DNA from: Planctomyces sp.
GTDB lineage: Bacteria > Planctomycetota > Planctomycetia > Planctomycetales > Planctomycetaceae
Direction: 5' to 3'
Length of the DNA: 64,000 bases
NCBI GenBank assembly: GCA_019636235.1
Contig: JAHBXW010000004.1
Location: 248,001-312,000 of the forward strand
This document shows, piece by piece, positions 28,735 to 38,100 of the stretch (positions within the stretch are counted from its first letter, which is position 1; each line of letters opens with the position of its first letter). Position numbers and translations under genes: made by a program. The notes under the pieces are model-generated. The model had not been told where the DNA came from. It was given only the letters and a program-made list of their open reading frames with translations, and did no database searches.

Positions 28735-29850
28735 ATGCAGGATCCCCGCATCGACCGCCTCGCCGCCGTTCTCATCGACCACAGCTGCAAGCTGCAGGCG
28801 GGCGAGTCCGTCCTCATCGAAGCCTTCGACCTCCCCGAGCCGGACCTGGTCGTCCGGCTGGTGGAGCGGGCCGCCGAGCGCGGCGCCCGGCCCGTCGTCT
28901 CGCTGAAGTCGAACGCCGTCCTGCGGGCCCTGTACCGCAGCGGCGTCGCGGACTCGATCGGGCTGATCGGCGAACTCGAACAGCACCGGATGCGGCAGAT
29001 GGACGCGTACATCGGAATCCGGGGCACGGCGAACGCCCGGGAATTCGCCGACGTCCCCCAGACGCAAATGGATCTCGCCCAGGAAAAGTGGTGGAAGCCC
29101 GTGCATCTCGATGTCCGCATCCCCGCGACGCGCTGGGTCGTCCTGCGTTATCCCACGCCGTCCATGGCGCAGAGCGCCCAGATGAGCACCGCGGCCTTCG
29201 AAGACTTCTATTTCGACGTCTGCACCGCCGACTACGCCGAGATGGAACGCCGGCAGCGGCCGCTGGTCGAACGGATGCTGGCCGCCGACCAGGTGCGGAT
29301 TGTCGGGCCAGGGACGGAGCTGACGTTCTCGATCCGGGGCATCAACGTGGTGGCTTGCAACGGGGGGCGCAACATTCCCGATGGCGAGGTGTTCACCTGC
29401 CCGATCCGGGACAGCGCCCAAGGCGTCATCCAATACAACGCACCGTCGCTATATCAGGGAGCCGTGTTCGAGGGCGTGCGGTTCGAGTTCGAACGGGGGA
29501 AGATCGTGAAGGCCGAGTGCCGGAACGACACGGCCCGGCTGAACCAGATCCTCGATTCCGATGAGGGGGCCCGCTACCTGGGCGAGTGGTCGTTGGGCTG
29601 CAACAACCGGATTCGCCGGCCGATGCTGGACACGCTGTTCGATGAGAAGATCGGCGGATCGCTGCATCTCACTCCGGGCAACGCGTACGACACGGCCGAC
29701 AATGGGAACCGCAGCCGGGTGCATTGGGACCTGGTGTTGATCCAGACGCCGGAATACGGGGGCGGGGAGGTGTGGTTCGATGGGGAGCTGATCCGGAAGG
29801 ACGGGCGGTTCCTGCCCGCGGACCTCGAGCCGCTGAACGAGGGATTGTGA
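28735..29850 (+). CDS. M29 family metallo-aminopeptidase
   Basis: 371 residues, the usual length for M29 (AmpS/AmpT-like) enzymes. The predicted two-metal ligands are in order: Glu218 (PDGEVF), Glu284 (YLGEWSLGCN), His311 (GGSLHLTPG), His330 and Asp332 (RVHWDLVLI). The 66-residue spacing between the two Glu residues matches the Thermus enzyme as I recall it. The family trims N-terminal residues from peptides in the cytoplasm using Co, Zn or Mn. It has no signal peptide. It is divergent from the antiporter gene, with 214 bases between starts. Confidence 0.9.
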   Translation: MQDPRIDRLAAVLIDHSCKLQAGESVLIEAFDLPEPDLVVRLVERAAERGARPVVSLKSNAVLRALYRSGVADSIGLIGELEQHRMRQMDAYIGIRGTANAREFADVPQTQMDLAQEKWWKPVHLDVRIPATRWVVLRYPTPSMAQSAQMSTAAFEDFYFDVCTADYAEMERRQRPLVERMLAADQVRIVGPGTELTFSIRGINVVACNGGRNIPDGEVFTCPIRDSAQGVIQYNAPSLYQGAVFEGVRFEFERGKIVKAECRNDTARLNQILDSDEGARYLGEWSLGCNNRIRRPMLDTLFDEKIGGSLHLTPGNAYDTADNGNRSRVHWDLVLIQTPEYGGGEVWFDGELIRKDGRFLPADLEPLNEGL

Positions 29851-29918
29851 GGCGCGTTTTCCCGCTCGATGGTGCGGCACGCCCAGAGGCGCAGCGATGA
29901 GCGTGGTGCTCCGCGGCG

Positions 29919-30479
29919 TCAGCGCGCGGGCGTTCTTGCCAGTCCGATGCTGACGAACAGTTCGCCCGCCTCGCGGATGCACTCAGTCGAGACGCTATCC
30001 ATGCGAAGCGGGATCGTGACGCCGCCGTAGCCGTCCGCGGCCGCGATGACCCAGGTTCCGCGCACGTGCGCATGCGGCGCCGGCCGTTTGTGAGAGGCCC
30101 CCGCTGGGACTTCACAGTCCACGACGACCTGGCCGTCCGCGTCCGTCCGTTCCCCCTCTCCATCCAGCACGGATCGCACGGCGGCGGCCAGTCTCTCCCG
30201 ATTCTCGGGGGCGAATGAGTCGTCGCCCGGTGGAAACGCCCGCACCACGCGAATGCGCGCGCCGGCAATCGGCTCGATCGACTCCGCTTCGAACACGCGG
30301 ACCCGAACCGGAACCCGCACGGACCCGCTGGAAGCCCGTTGTGCGTCCGGAAGCGCCAGGGCGAGGATGATCGCGGCGACTGTCAGCACGATGAGCACAT
30401 CCAGCAGGCGCAGCCGTCGTCGGCCGGAAGCCGGGCCGGCATCCGAACGCGCAACAGGATCGGCGGCTCCCTCGGTCAT
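29919..30479 (-). CDS. Single-pass membrane protein with carboxypeptidase-regulatory-like domain
   Basis: 186 residues from the ATG at 30479; the frame stays open upstream to 30659 but that part mirrors the neighbouring gene. A basic stretch and one transmembrane helix (LLDVLIVLTVAAIILALAL, about 25-43) precede an extracytoplasmic domain with the features of a carboxypeptidase-regulatory/Cna-B-like fold (PIAGARIRVVRAF, ERTDADGQVVVD, GTWVIAAADGYGGVTIPL). No enzyme motif. It is the second gene of a two-gene unit with the protein at 30541-30975. Similar small beta-sandwich proteins often accompany DUF1559 genes in planctomycetes. Confidence 0.6.
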   Translation of the reverse strand: MTEGAADPVARSDAGPASGRRRLRLLDVLIVLTVAAIILALALPDAQRASSGSVRVPVRVRVFEAESIEPIAGARIRVVRAFPPGDDSFAPENRERLAAAVRSVLDGEGERTDADGQVVVDCEVPAGASHKRPAPHAHVRGTWVIAAADGYGGVTIPLRMDSVSTECIREAGELFVSIGLARTPAR

Positions 30480-30540
30480 GACGGCCGTCCTGCCGATTCT
30501 TGAAAACGACTCGGGGAATCGCCACGTCGTCCGCAGCGCT

Positions 30541-30975
30541 TCATGGTCCCGCCTCCGTTGCCAGCGGCAGGGTGATGTCCATCTCATCCGGCCAGCGAAT
30601 CGTCGGATCAAGCATCGAGAGCCAGGCGCTCGCCACGACTTCCTCGGTCCCGGGATCAATCACTTCCAGCAGAATGGCCCCGAGATTGGGAATCGGAACC
30701 GGGTTGCGATTCCAGACGGAGCTGCGCGTCGTAACGACCAGCGTGAGCGTCGTCGAGACCTGACCGAGGCCGTCCGTCAGCCCCAGGTCGGTTTCGGCTT
30801 CGGAGTGTCCCTGGGATCGCACGAGCAGGCCCTCGACGGGATTGCCGCTGGGGTCGACGATGGTGATTGTCGCTGAGAGCGTCCGCCGCCCAGTGCCGAC
30901 TTGCTCAGTGAGCAGAGGAATGGATAGGGCCACGATGAACGGCGCCATCAGAAGTGCGCTGACCAGAATCCGCAC
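30541..30975 (-). CDS. Small exported beta-sandwich protein, unknown function
   Basis: 144 residues from a GTG at 30975 backed by a strong purine-rich ribosome-binding site (GGAAGGGAGGG) upstream. The ORF could extend to 31125, but those residues have no signal-like or conserved features. The N-terminus RILVSALLMAPFIVALSIPLL is a signal or membrane anchor; the rest has the short strands of a carboxypeptidase-regulatory-like domain (ATITIVDPSGNPVEGLLVR). It is paired with the gene at 29919-30479 in the same direction, with a 61-base gap. It is divergent from the small secreted protein at 31171. Confidence 0.6.
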   Translation of the reverse strand: MRILVSALLMAPFIVALSIPLLTEQVGTGRRTLSATITIVDPSGNPVEGLLVRSQGHSEAETDLGLTDGLGQVSTTLTLVVTTRSSVWNRNPVPIPNLGAILLEVIDPGTEEVVASAWLSMLDPTIRWPDEMDITLPLATEAGP

Positions 30976-31110
30976 GCGGCCCTCCCTTCCCGACGACTCT
31001 CGTTGCTGCCCGGCATTCGCCCGGAAGGCGGAAAATTCCATGCCGCGAAGCGGCAACCAGCTTCCATCCCAGCCGCCGGTCGTTCGAGCGAAAGAAAAGA
31101 ATGACATAGA

Positions 31111-31139
31111 TTGACAAGGCAGCAAGTGACCGTCAAACT
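31111..31139 (+). promoter_or_regulatory. Candidate sigma-70-type promoter
   Basis: A perfect TTGACA at 31111-31116 lies 60 bases before the GTG of the 130-residue secreted protein. With a 17-base spacer the -10 would be CAAACT (31134-31139), matching only three positions of the consensus. The area is AT-rich compared with its surroundings. Weak on the -10 side. Confidence 0.3.
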
Positions 31140-31170
31140 TCGCTTGGCATCGCGTTCAGGAGAACTTGCC

Positions 31171-31563
31171 GTGTGCCGAGTTTCTGGGATGCTGCTCATT
31201 AATCTGTGCACGGCTCTCGCTTGTGCATCTTCAAGTGCAGGCGAACACTCGTCAGCAACCACGACGTACGGCGATCAGAATCAAGCTTGGACATTTGTCG
31301 CATCGTTGTACGTTGAAAACACCACTCCGCCCCCGGGTGTGTATTCTCCCGTGACCGGCGAGCAACGGCGTTCAATGACTGCCGGTGTGCCAACCTATGA
31401 TCCGGGCACCATGCAGTACAAGCACGTCCATGTAAAAACATGGACAGGGCTGACTGCCGGCCGAAAATATCGCGTCGATATCGAAGAATGGAATCCGAAC
31501 GCCAATAACGGGGCCGGGGGATGGGAATGGCGTCAAACCGAGTTTTGGACGCAGCCCAATTGA
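31171..31563 (+). CDS. Small secreted protein overlapping a DUF1559 gene
   Basis: 130 residues from a GTG at 31171, chosen because AGGAGA lies 7 bases upstream and a hydrophobic signal segment (GMLLINLCTALACASSSAG, about 6-24) then begins at the right place. The mature part is polar with aromatic and Thr/Asn-rich strands (AWTFVASLYVENTTPPPG, HVHVKTWTGLTAGRKY), resembling an immunoglobulin-like or fibronectin-like fold by eye. Its last 43 bases overlap the start of the DUF1559 gene. Codon use is less GC-biased than in neighbouring genes. No family is recognised. Confidence 0.5.
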   Translation: MCRVSGMLLINLCTALACASSSAGEHSSATTTYGDQNQAWTFVASLYVENTTPPPGVYSPVTGEQRRSMTAGVPTYDPGTMQYKHVHVKTWTGLTAGRKYRVDIEEWNPNANNGAGGWEWRQTEFWTQPN

Positions 31564-32441
31564 TCCGCGTTCCACGCGCCGGCGTCACCATTATCGAGCT
31601 CATGGTGGCGCTGGCCGTCATGGCTGGGCTGGCGGCGATTCTCATTCCGGCCGTGCAGAGCGCGCGGGGCACGTCGCGGCGACTGGCGTGTTCGGCGCGC
31701 CTCAAGGAAATTGGCGTTGCATCGCATGCGTTGCATTCGGCCATCGGCCGGTTCCCCGCAACAGGAGAAGCATATCGAGAACTCCATGAGGCCATGGGGT
31801 TTCCCCTCGACTCCAGTGGAAACCTGCCCGGTTTCGCCCCCGGCTTTCAATGTCCGGCGGATTCCTGGGCAACGGGCGGCGGCGTCTCGAAAAACTATGT
31901 CCTGAATGCTGGCACAATGACCCGGTTCGCCGACCATGTCCGAAACGGCTATGCGCCATTGTTGAGAGAGCGGGTGGCGACCGAGATTTCCGACGGTCTT
32001 TCCACCACGGCGGCCTTCTCCGAACGGCTCGTCATCCGGTACTCATCGTCTGCCGCCGATGTGTGGGCCGGCCCTGAAAGGCATCTGTGGTGGACCGAAC
32101 CGGTCCCGGACGAAACGCGCGCGAACGATCCGATTGCCTTGCAACGTTGTGTGGAGCGCCGTACATCGCAACTGCCGTTGCGTCTGTGGCTGATCGACTC
32201 CTCGGGCAGGGGGTATGACCACCGGATCACGCCCAATCGGCCCGGCTGCTGGGTGGGCGCGTTTCCGGATGCTCAGCCCGACGATCCGCTTGTGCCGGCC
32301 AGCAGCGAACATCATGGCGGAGTGAATGTGCTGTTTGCCGATGGTCATGTGGCCTTCATCGCCGATCAGATCGACGTCGCGGTGTGGCGGGCGCTGGGAA
32401 CGATCAACGGCGGCGAGCCGGTCGAAGGGAACATGGAATGA
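31521..32441 (+). CDS. DUF1559 pseudopilin-like protein
   Basis: 306 residues. The N-terminal block GVTIIELMVALAVMAGLAAILIPAVQSARGTSRR near 21-54 is the type IV pilin-like helix found in DUF1559 proteins, and the C-terminal ASSEHHGGVNVLFADGHVAFIAD motif (about 270-292) is the family signature. The leader before the cleavage Gly is about 20 residues, longer than usual; a TTG at 31560, overlapping the previous stop, would leave a shorter leader. DUF1559 proteins are secreted or surface pseudopilins of unknown role, greatly expanded in planctomycetes. The next gene overlaps by ATGA. Confidence 0.8.
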   Translation: MGMASNRVLDAAQLIRVPRAGVTIIELMVALAVMAGLAAILIPAVQSARGTSRRLACSARLKEIGVASHALHSAIGRFPATGEAYRELHEAMGFPLDSSGNLPGFAPGFQCPADSWATGGGVSKNYVLNAGTMTRFADHVRNGYAPLLRERVATEISDGLSTTAAFSERLVIRYSSSAADVWAGPERHLWWTEPVPDETRANDPIALQRCVERRTSQLPLRLWLIDSSGRGYDHRITPNRPGCWVGAFPDAQPDDPLVPASSEHHGGVNVLFADGHVAFIADQIDVAVWRALGTINGGEPVEGNME

Positions 32442-33160
32442 AGTTGACCGTCGCGCCGGCGGCGATGCGCATCCTGTTCGCGGGCCTGGCGTTCGCTGCG
32501 GGGAGCGGAGGCTGCTCGAAAGCGGCGCCGCCGCGATCGATCGTGGCGACCGAGATCGTCGTAGCGGGTCGCGATGGGAAGCCTCTGGAGGCCCCGCTGG
32601 CTGGCCCCGCGAATGGGGCGTTTGACGTGGTGGCATCCTACGTCGCGGGAACTCCCCTGTCCGCCGACTTTGACGATCGCATGATCTACGAGCCCTCGCG
32701 GTGGCGCGTCCGCGGGGAGATCATCGACAAGAGTGGCGGGCAGGTCCTGCCCGATGTGATTGCGTTCAGCGAATTCTGGCAAGTCGGTAGTCGAATTGGC
32801 GAAGAGCTTCGACAACAACCGAATCTCGCGGAGCCGAAGGTCATCTGGCGATCGCCCGATCCGGCGCCGGAGGGGGACGCGCAGCGGGAGGCCTACTGGG
32901 GTCGAGTGCGCCTGCCGGCCGCCGCGGGCGAGTATTCATTCGTCATCAAGGTCTTTCCGACGGCCGATCCTCACGCCGCCCAGGAAACGATGCCGGAGTT
33001 CGGCCCTGGCGTCACGATCTTCGAGAGCGCGCTCTCCGTCCTGACGCCCGATTCGCCGCAGGACCCGCCGCCCGATTCGATCCGACTGAGAGCCGCGGAC
33101 GCCACGGACCGCACGCGATGGAAACGCGCCAGCGGGACCTCAGCGCGCCAGCAGCGTTGA
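32438..33160 (+). CDS. Putative lipoprotein coupled to DUF1559
   Basis: 240 residues. The start codon overlaps the DUF1559 stop (ATGA), so translation is probably coupled. A signal segment (MRILFAGLAFAAGSGG) ends at a Cys followed by SK, fitting a lipoprotein even though the residues before Cys are not a perfect lipobox. The mature domain is beta-rich (SIVATEIVVAGRDGKPLEAPLA, AGEYSFVIKVFPTADPH). A second DUF1559/lipoprotein pair occurs at 55429-57039, and both lipoproteins begin CSK after processing, though their overall similarity is low. Function unknown. Confidence 0.65.
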   Translation: MKLTVAPAAMRILFAGLAFAAGSGGCSKAAPPRSIVATEIVVAGRDGKPLEAPLAGPANGAFDVVASYVAGTPLSADFDDRMIYEPSRWRVRGEIIDKSGGQVLPDVIAFSEFWQVGSRIGEELRQQPNLAEPKVIWRSPDPAPEGDAQREAYWGRVRLPAAAGEYSFVIKVFPTADPHAAQETMPEFGPGVTIFESALSVLTPDSPQDPPPDSIRLRAADATDRTRWKRASGTSARQQR

Positions 33161-33305
33161 ACGACGGACCGGGGCCTTGAATCGATGGGCTGGCGCGCGT
33201 TCCTCATTGACATGGCTCACACGCTGCTCGGCGAGGCGCTCACTGAGCCGCAGCACGCGATATCCTCGCGGCTCGCCCGGGCCACGCGGCCCATCCCACC
33301 CCCAC

Positions 33306-34088
33306 TCACGCCGTCGAGACGACCAGCACGAGCGCTCCCAAATAGAACTCCTGGCGGCGCAGGCCGCCGTACCTGGCGTCCCAGGCCCCAGTCTTCAGGT
33401 CGCGGCCAAGATGTTCCTCGAAGCGAGCCACAGCAGCCGGCGCCAGAAAACTCCACGAGGAGCAGGCCAGCCGCGCGTCGGGGTCGAGCAGCAGCTCCGG
33501 ACGCCCGTAATAGGCGTCGTTGAAGCCATCCGTGCAATCGAGCGGAATCGGCACGGGCGTCGCTGACGTCGAGCCTCCCAGCCCCGCAGCCAGCGCCGCG
33601 ATCGGGGGAAACCGCGAGGCCTCCGTCGCAATGATCTCGGGCGCGTATTCGTTCAGCCAGTATTGGCTCAGCAGCAAGGGATCGCAGGTCAGGAACACGA
33701 CTGGGCCGCGCGTCACGCGACGCACTTCCGACAGCCCGCGCGGCAGGTCCCGCCACTGGTGCACTGTCAGCGTGCCCATCGCGGCGTCGAAGAACCGATC
33801 GGGGAAGGGGAGGTCTTCCGCGCAGGCGTCAATCGCGGCGGAGAGTTCCGGCGGGCGTCGTGCCCGCATTTCGGCGGACGGCTCAACGGCGATGACTTCG
33901 CGGTCGGTCGGCTCGTACGAACCGGCGCCCGCGCCGATATTGAGGACGATCCTCGCGTCGCCGAGCGCGGCGTGGACCTGCGCGGCGATCCGGGGGTCCG
34001 GAACGCGGAAGTTGCGATAGGTCCTTCCAATGACGGCGTAGTCCACGTCTCCGGCGCTCTGTTCCGCCGGGGATCGGTGAGAATTCAT
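33306..34088 (-). CDS. Class I SAM-dependent methyltransferase
   Basis: 260 residues from the ATG at 34088, which has CAGGAGCG about 6 bases upstream; the open frame to 34322 is not credible. The SAM motif I is VLNIGAGAGSYEPTDREVIAVEPS, followed by RFFDAAMGTLTVHQWRDLPRGLSEVRRV, as in Methyltransf_11-type enzymes. The C-terminal third is unique to this protein. It is probably transcribed alone. The substrate is unknown. Confidence 0.8.
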   Translation of the reverse strand: MNSHRSPAEQSAGDVDYAVIGRTYRNFRVPDPRIAAQVHAALGDARIVLNIGAGAGSYEPTDREVIAVEPSAEMRARRPPELSAAIDACAEDLPFPDRFFDAAMGTLTVHQWRDLPRGLSEVRRVTRGPVVFLTCDPLLLSQYWLNEYAPEIIATEASRFPPIAALAAGLGGSTSATPVPIPLDCTDGFNDAYYGRPELLLDPDARLACSSWSFLAPAAVARFEEHLGRDLKTGAWDARYGGLRRQEFYLGALVLVVSTA

Positions 34089-34438
34089 CGTTCGCTCCTG
34101 ATCGTCATGACCCAGCGACCAATGCCGCGCATGCGCCGAGTGCGGGCGAACCGACGCCCCCGGGGTCTCGCGGCCCGAGCTGGCCAGGCGCGGCTGGACA
34201 ACGCCGCCCGCAATCGATGCAGAATCATCACCGCCAGTACGCGGATGTCCGAGCCGCTGTTGGACAGTTTTCCGACGCGCCCGGTTCGGCGGCATACAGA
34301 GCAGGTTTCCGCATGTCCTCAACGCCTCCGATGCCGGCCTCTCCCGTTGTGCCCGGGCGCCGCCCGGGCCTGAAACACGGCTCGGCAGAGCCGTGGCATC
34401 GTGGCACCCAGCAGTGCCGTGGCGCGCAGGATTCCCCG
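34089..34438. other. Intergenic region with three consecutive hairpins
   Basis: No gene is supported in these 350 bases. Three inverted repeats lie close together between 34351 and 34418, next to the 3' end of ruvC: a 9-bp perfect arm pair (34351-34359 / 34361-34369), an 8-bp pair CACGGCTC/GAGCCGTG with a GGCA loop (34376-34383 / 34388-34395), and GGCAC/GTGCC (34403-34407 / 34414-34418). The rest is featureless. They may end ruvC transcription or represent a short dispersed repeat unit. Confidence 0.5.
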
Positions 34439-34981
34439 TCAGGAAGCGACGGCCGCCAGGCGCCGCGAGTGGAAATGGCAGAGCGCGATCGCGCAGGCGT
34501 CCGACACGTCGTTCGGCTCGGGAACCGTCGTCAGCCCCAGCTCCCGCGTCACGGCCCCCTGCACCTGCTCCTTCGAGGCCCGCCCGCTGCCCGTCAACAG
34601 CCGCTTCACCTGCGTCGGCGAGTAATGCACGATCGGCACGCTGGCCTGAGCCGCGGCGAGCAGGATGGCCCCCCGGGCGTGCGCCATCAGGATGGCCGTC
34701 TTCACGTGCTGGGCGTGCGAGAAGAGCTGCTCGATGGCCATGGCATCGGGCTGGAACTCTTCGACGACCTCGCGCAGGCCCTGTCCGATTTCGAGGACGC
34801 GTTCCGCGAGGGTTCGGCCGCGGGTGGAGCGGATCAGGCCCCCTTCCCGAAGCCGCGGTCCGCGGGCGGAACGCACAATGATGGCGTAACCCGTGCGGTT
34901 CAGGCCGGGGTCGACCCCCAGCGAAACCGCGGGGGGCGCCGCGTCGAACGTATTGCCCAGCGCGAATCCCATGCGTGGCAT
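34439..34981 (-). CDS. ruvC: Crossover junction endodeoxyribonuclease RuvC
   Basis: 180 residues. RuvC cuts Holliday junctions at the end of recombination, as a dimer with RuvAB. The four catalytic acids are in place: Asp24 (GVDPGLNRTGY), Glu84 (MAIEQLF), Asp158 and Asp161 (NDVSDACAIAL). The start at 34981 is favoured by a GGGAGGTGAAGGA stretch just upstream, adding a short N-terminal extension relative to other RuvCs. ruvA and ruvB are not in the window. It is divergent from the large heme-binding dehydrogenase gene. The hairpin cluster described separately lies downstream of its stop. Confidence 0.92.
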   Translation of the reverse strand: MPRMGFALGNTFDAAPPAVSLGVDPGLNRTGYAIIVRSARGPRLREGGLIRSTRGRTLAERVLEIGQGLREVVEEFQPDAMAIEQLFSHAQHVKTAILMAHARGAILLAAAQASVPIVHYSPTQVKRLLTGSGRASKEQVQGAVTRELGLTTVPEPNDVSDACAIALCHFHSRRLAAVAS

Positions 34982-35141
34982 TCCTTCACCTCCCTTGTCG
35001 GATGCCGGACGCTGGAAAATTACCCGACTTGCCCCGCCGGGACAATTTGGTTCCATGACGCTCGTTTGATGCGTGCCGGTGTCCTATCTTCAACCGGTCG
35101 CCGGTCGGTCCGGCCCGATTCCAGCCCGTGAGGGACGTCGC

Positions 35142-38100
35142 ATGCGGTGGTTCTGTCTTCCGGCCGGTCTGCTTCTGGCGCTCGCGGCGCCGGCCTTCGC
35201 CCAGCGTGAACTCAAGGACATTCCTTCGCCGGACCCCGAACTCGAACGGCAGACGTTCGTCGTCCCCGAAGGCTTCGAGGTCAACCTGTTCGCCGGCGAT
35301 CCGCAGATCGCCAAGCCGATTCAGATCAACTTCGACGCCGACGGCCGGCTGTGGATCGCCTCGTCGTCGATCTATCCCCAGGTCGAACCGGGACAGGCGG
35401 CGAACGACAAGATTCTGGTCCTCGAGGACACGGACGGCGACGGCGTCGCCGACTCGACAACCGTCTTCGCCGATCAGTTGCTGATTCCCAGCGCCGTCGT
35501 CCCGGGCGATGGCGGGGCCTACGTCGGCGCCAGCACGGACCTGTTCTTTTACCGGGACGTGGACGGCGACGGCCGCGCCGATGAGAAGCGGTTCGTCCTG
35601 TCCGGGTTCGGCACCGAGGACACGCACCACACCATCCACACTCTGCGCTGGGGGCCGGAACAGCTCCTGTATTTCAAGCAGTCGATCTACATCCACAGCC
35701 ACCTGGAGACTCCCTGGGGGGTGAAGCGGCTGAATGCCGGCGGCACGTGGCAGTTCCGTCCCGAGAACCTGAAGCTGGAAGTTTTCGACCGGGGCCTGGT
35801 GAACTCCTGGGGCATGGCCTGGGACGATTACGGGGCGACGTTCGCCACCGACGGCGCGGGGGGCGAGGGCATCAACTACATCGTGCCGGGCGCGTCCTAC
35901 TTCACCGCGCAGGGAGCGGACCGGATCCTCAGCGGACTCAACCCGGGCAGCCCCAAGCATTGCAGCCTGGAAGTCGTCGGCGGACCCGGCCTGCCCGAGG
36001 ACTGGCAGGGCAGCCTGATCACCAACGATTTCCGCGGGCACCGCGTTTGCCGGTTTGTCCTCCGCGAAGTCGGTTCGGGGTTCCTGTCGCAGGAGCAGCA
36101 GGAAGTCATCAAGTCGAATCACGTCGCCTTCCGGCCGGTCGACGTCAAGCAGGGGCCCGACGGCGCGCTGTACATCGCCGACTGGTACAACCCGATCATC
36201 CAGCATGGCGAGGTCGACTTCCGCGATCCGCGTCGCGATCACGTGCATGGCCGCATCTGGCGGGTGTCGTGGAAGGGTGGCCAGGCCGATCCTTCGCGGA
36301 AACCGGAAACCCGGCTGGCCGAGCGCTCGACGGGCGAACTGCTGGGGATGCTGACGTCCCGGGACCGCTTCGCGCGGCAGAGCGCAAAGCGCGTGCTGAA
36401 GGAGCGCGGGGCGGAGCAGGTGCTGGCGGAACTCGGCCGCTGGGCGGGAAGCCTGGACAGCGCGGATCCTTTGTACCCGCTGTGGCGGCTGGAGGCGCTG
36501 TGGATGCACCAGGCGTTCGACGTGCCGAACTGGGAGCTGCTGGAGTCGATCGTCCGCTGCGACGACCACCGGGCGCGTGCCGGCGCGGTGCGTGTTCTGG
36601 GCGACTGGCTGGACCGCGCGGAGACGGACATTCAGGACCCGGCAGCCTTCACCGGCGCGGCTTCCGCGAGTGCCGCCGGGCGGGCGAATCCCGCGGAGCT
36701 GCTGGAGATCGCGATCGCGGATCCGCATCCCCGCGTGCGGCTGGAGGCCGTGCGCGTGCTGGGTCGGGTGGAGCATCCGCGGGCCATTGAGGCGGCGACG
36801 CGCGTGCTCGAGCAGGACATGGACGAGTTTCTGGATTATGCCCTGTGGCTGACGTCGCGGGAGCTGCAGCCCATCTGGCAGCCGGCGCTCAGCGAGGGCC
36901 GGATCGACTTTGGCGGCAACGCCCGGCGGCTGGCGTTTGCCTGCAAGGCGGCCGGATCGCAGGCGGCCGTGCCGAGTCTGATCGCGCTGTTGACGGCGGG
37001 GCAGGTGGAGGCGTCGGATCTCCGGGGCGTCTTGGACGTCATTGGGGAGTTTGGTTCGCCCGCCGATCTGCGCACGCTGCTGGAATCGGCGGCCGAGCCC
37101 TCGGCGAATCCGGAGTATGCGGCGGATGTTGAGCGGGCGTTGCTGGCGGCGCATCGTCGCCGGCAGGCCGTGCCGGAGACTCCGGCGAACGCGCTCGGGT
37201 TTCTGATCGCGGCGGAATCGCCCGCGATTCGCGGACGGGCTGCGGAACTCGCGGGACGCTACGGAGTGACGACGTTGCTGCCGGTCGTCCTGGAGCTGGC
37301 GAAATACGAGGATGAGACGATTTCCAGCGGCGCCATCGCCGGGCTGGAGGCCTACAACGACGAGGAAGCCTTCGCAGCGCTGGAGCAGTTGGCGGAAACG
37401 CCGACCGGCTGGGCGTCCGCGACGATCGCGCTATTGGCGCAGCGTCCGGATCAGGCGACGGCCGCCTTCCTGCGGCGATTGGGCGCGGACGACGAACTCG
37501 CGGCCGGGTCCGCCGGCGCCGCCGCGCTGACCCGCGTCACCCAGGCCTTCCTGCAGCGGAAAGACGGGCCGCAGCAACTGGCCGCGGCGCTGTCCGGTCA
37601 ATCGATCAGCGCCGACCGCGCCAAGGCGGCGCTGCGCGTCGTCGCCTCGTCGGGACAGGCGCAGGACGAATTGACGGCAGCCATCCGCGCGGCAGCCCAG
37701 CTCGACGATCAACCGCAGAAGCTGACTGAAGACCAGGTTCGGCAACTGCTGGCGGACGTCAGCGAGCATGGCGACGCCGCGCGGGGCGAGGATGTGTTTC
37801 GCCGCGAGGAGCTGACCTGCTTCAAGTGCCACGCGATCGGCGACTCCGGCGGCATCGTCGGGCCGAACCTGGTCAGCCTCGGAGCGTCGGCCCAGCCGGA
37901 TTACATCCTGGAATCGCTGGTCGAGCCGAACGCGAAAGTCAAAGAGAACTATCACACGGTCATCGTCGCGACGACGGACGGCGAGATCATCACGGGCATC
38001 AAGGTCCGGGAGACCGGCCAGAGCCTGATCGTGCGGGACGCGGAGGATCGGGAACTGTCGGTGCCGCTGGACCAGATCGAGGAGCAGAGCCCCGGGGCGT

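Noticed and set aside
28521-29120. N-terminal extension of the antiporter to 797 residues
   Set aside because: The extension mirrors the aminopeptidase gene; the GTG at 28520 has a strong ribosome-binding site and starts the first membrane helix.
34986-37154. 722-residue minus-strand open frame over the dehydrogenase
   Set aside because: Antisense shadow of the heme-binding dehydrogenase gene; composition is Arg/Gln/Pro-rich without motifs.
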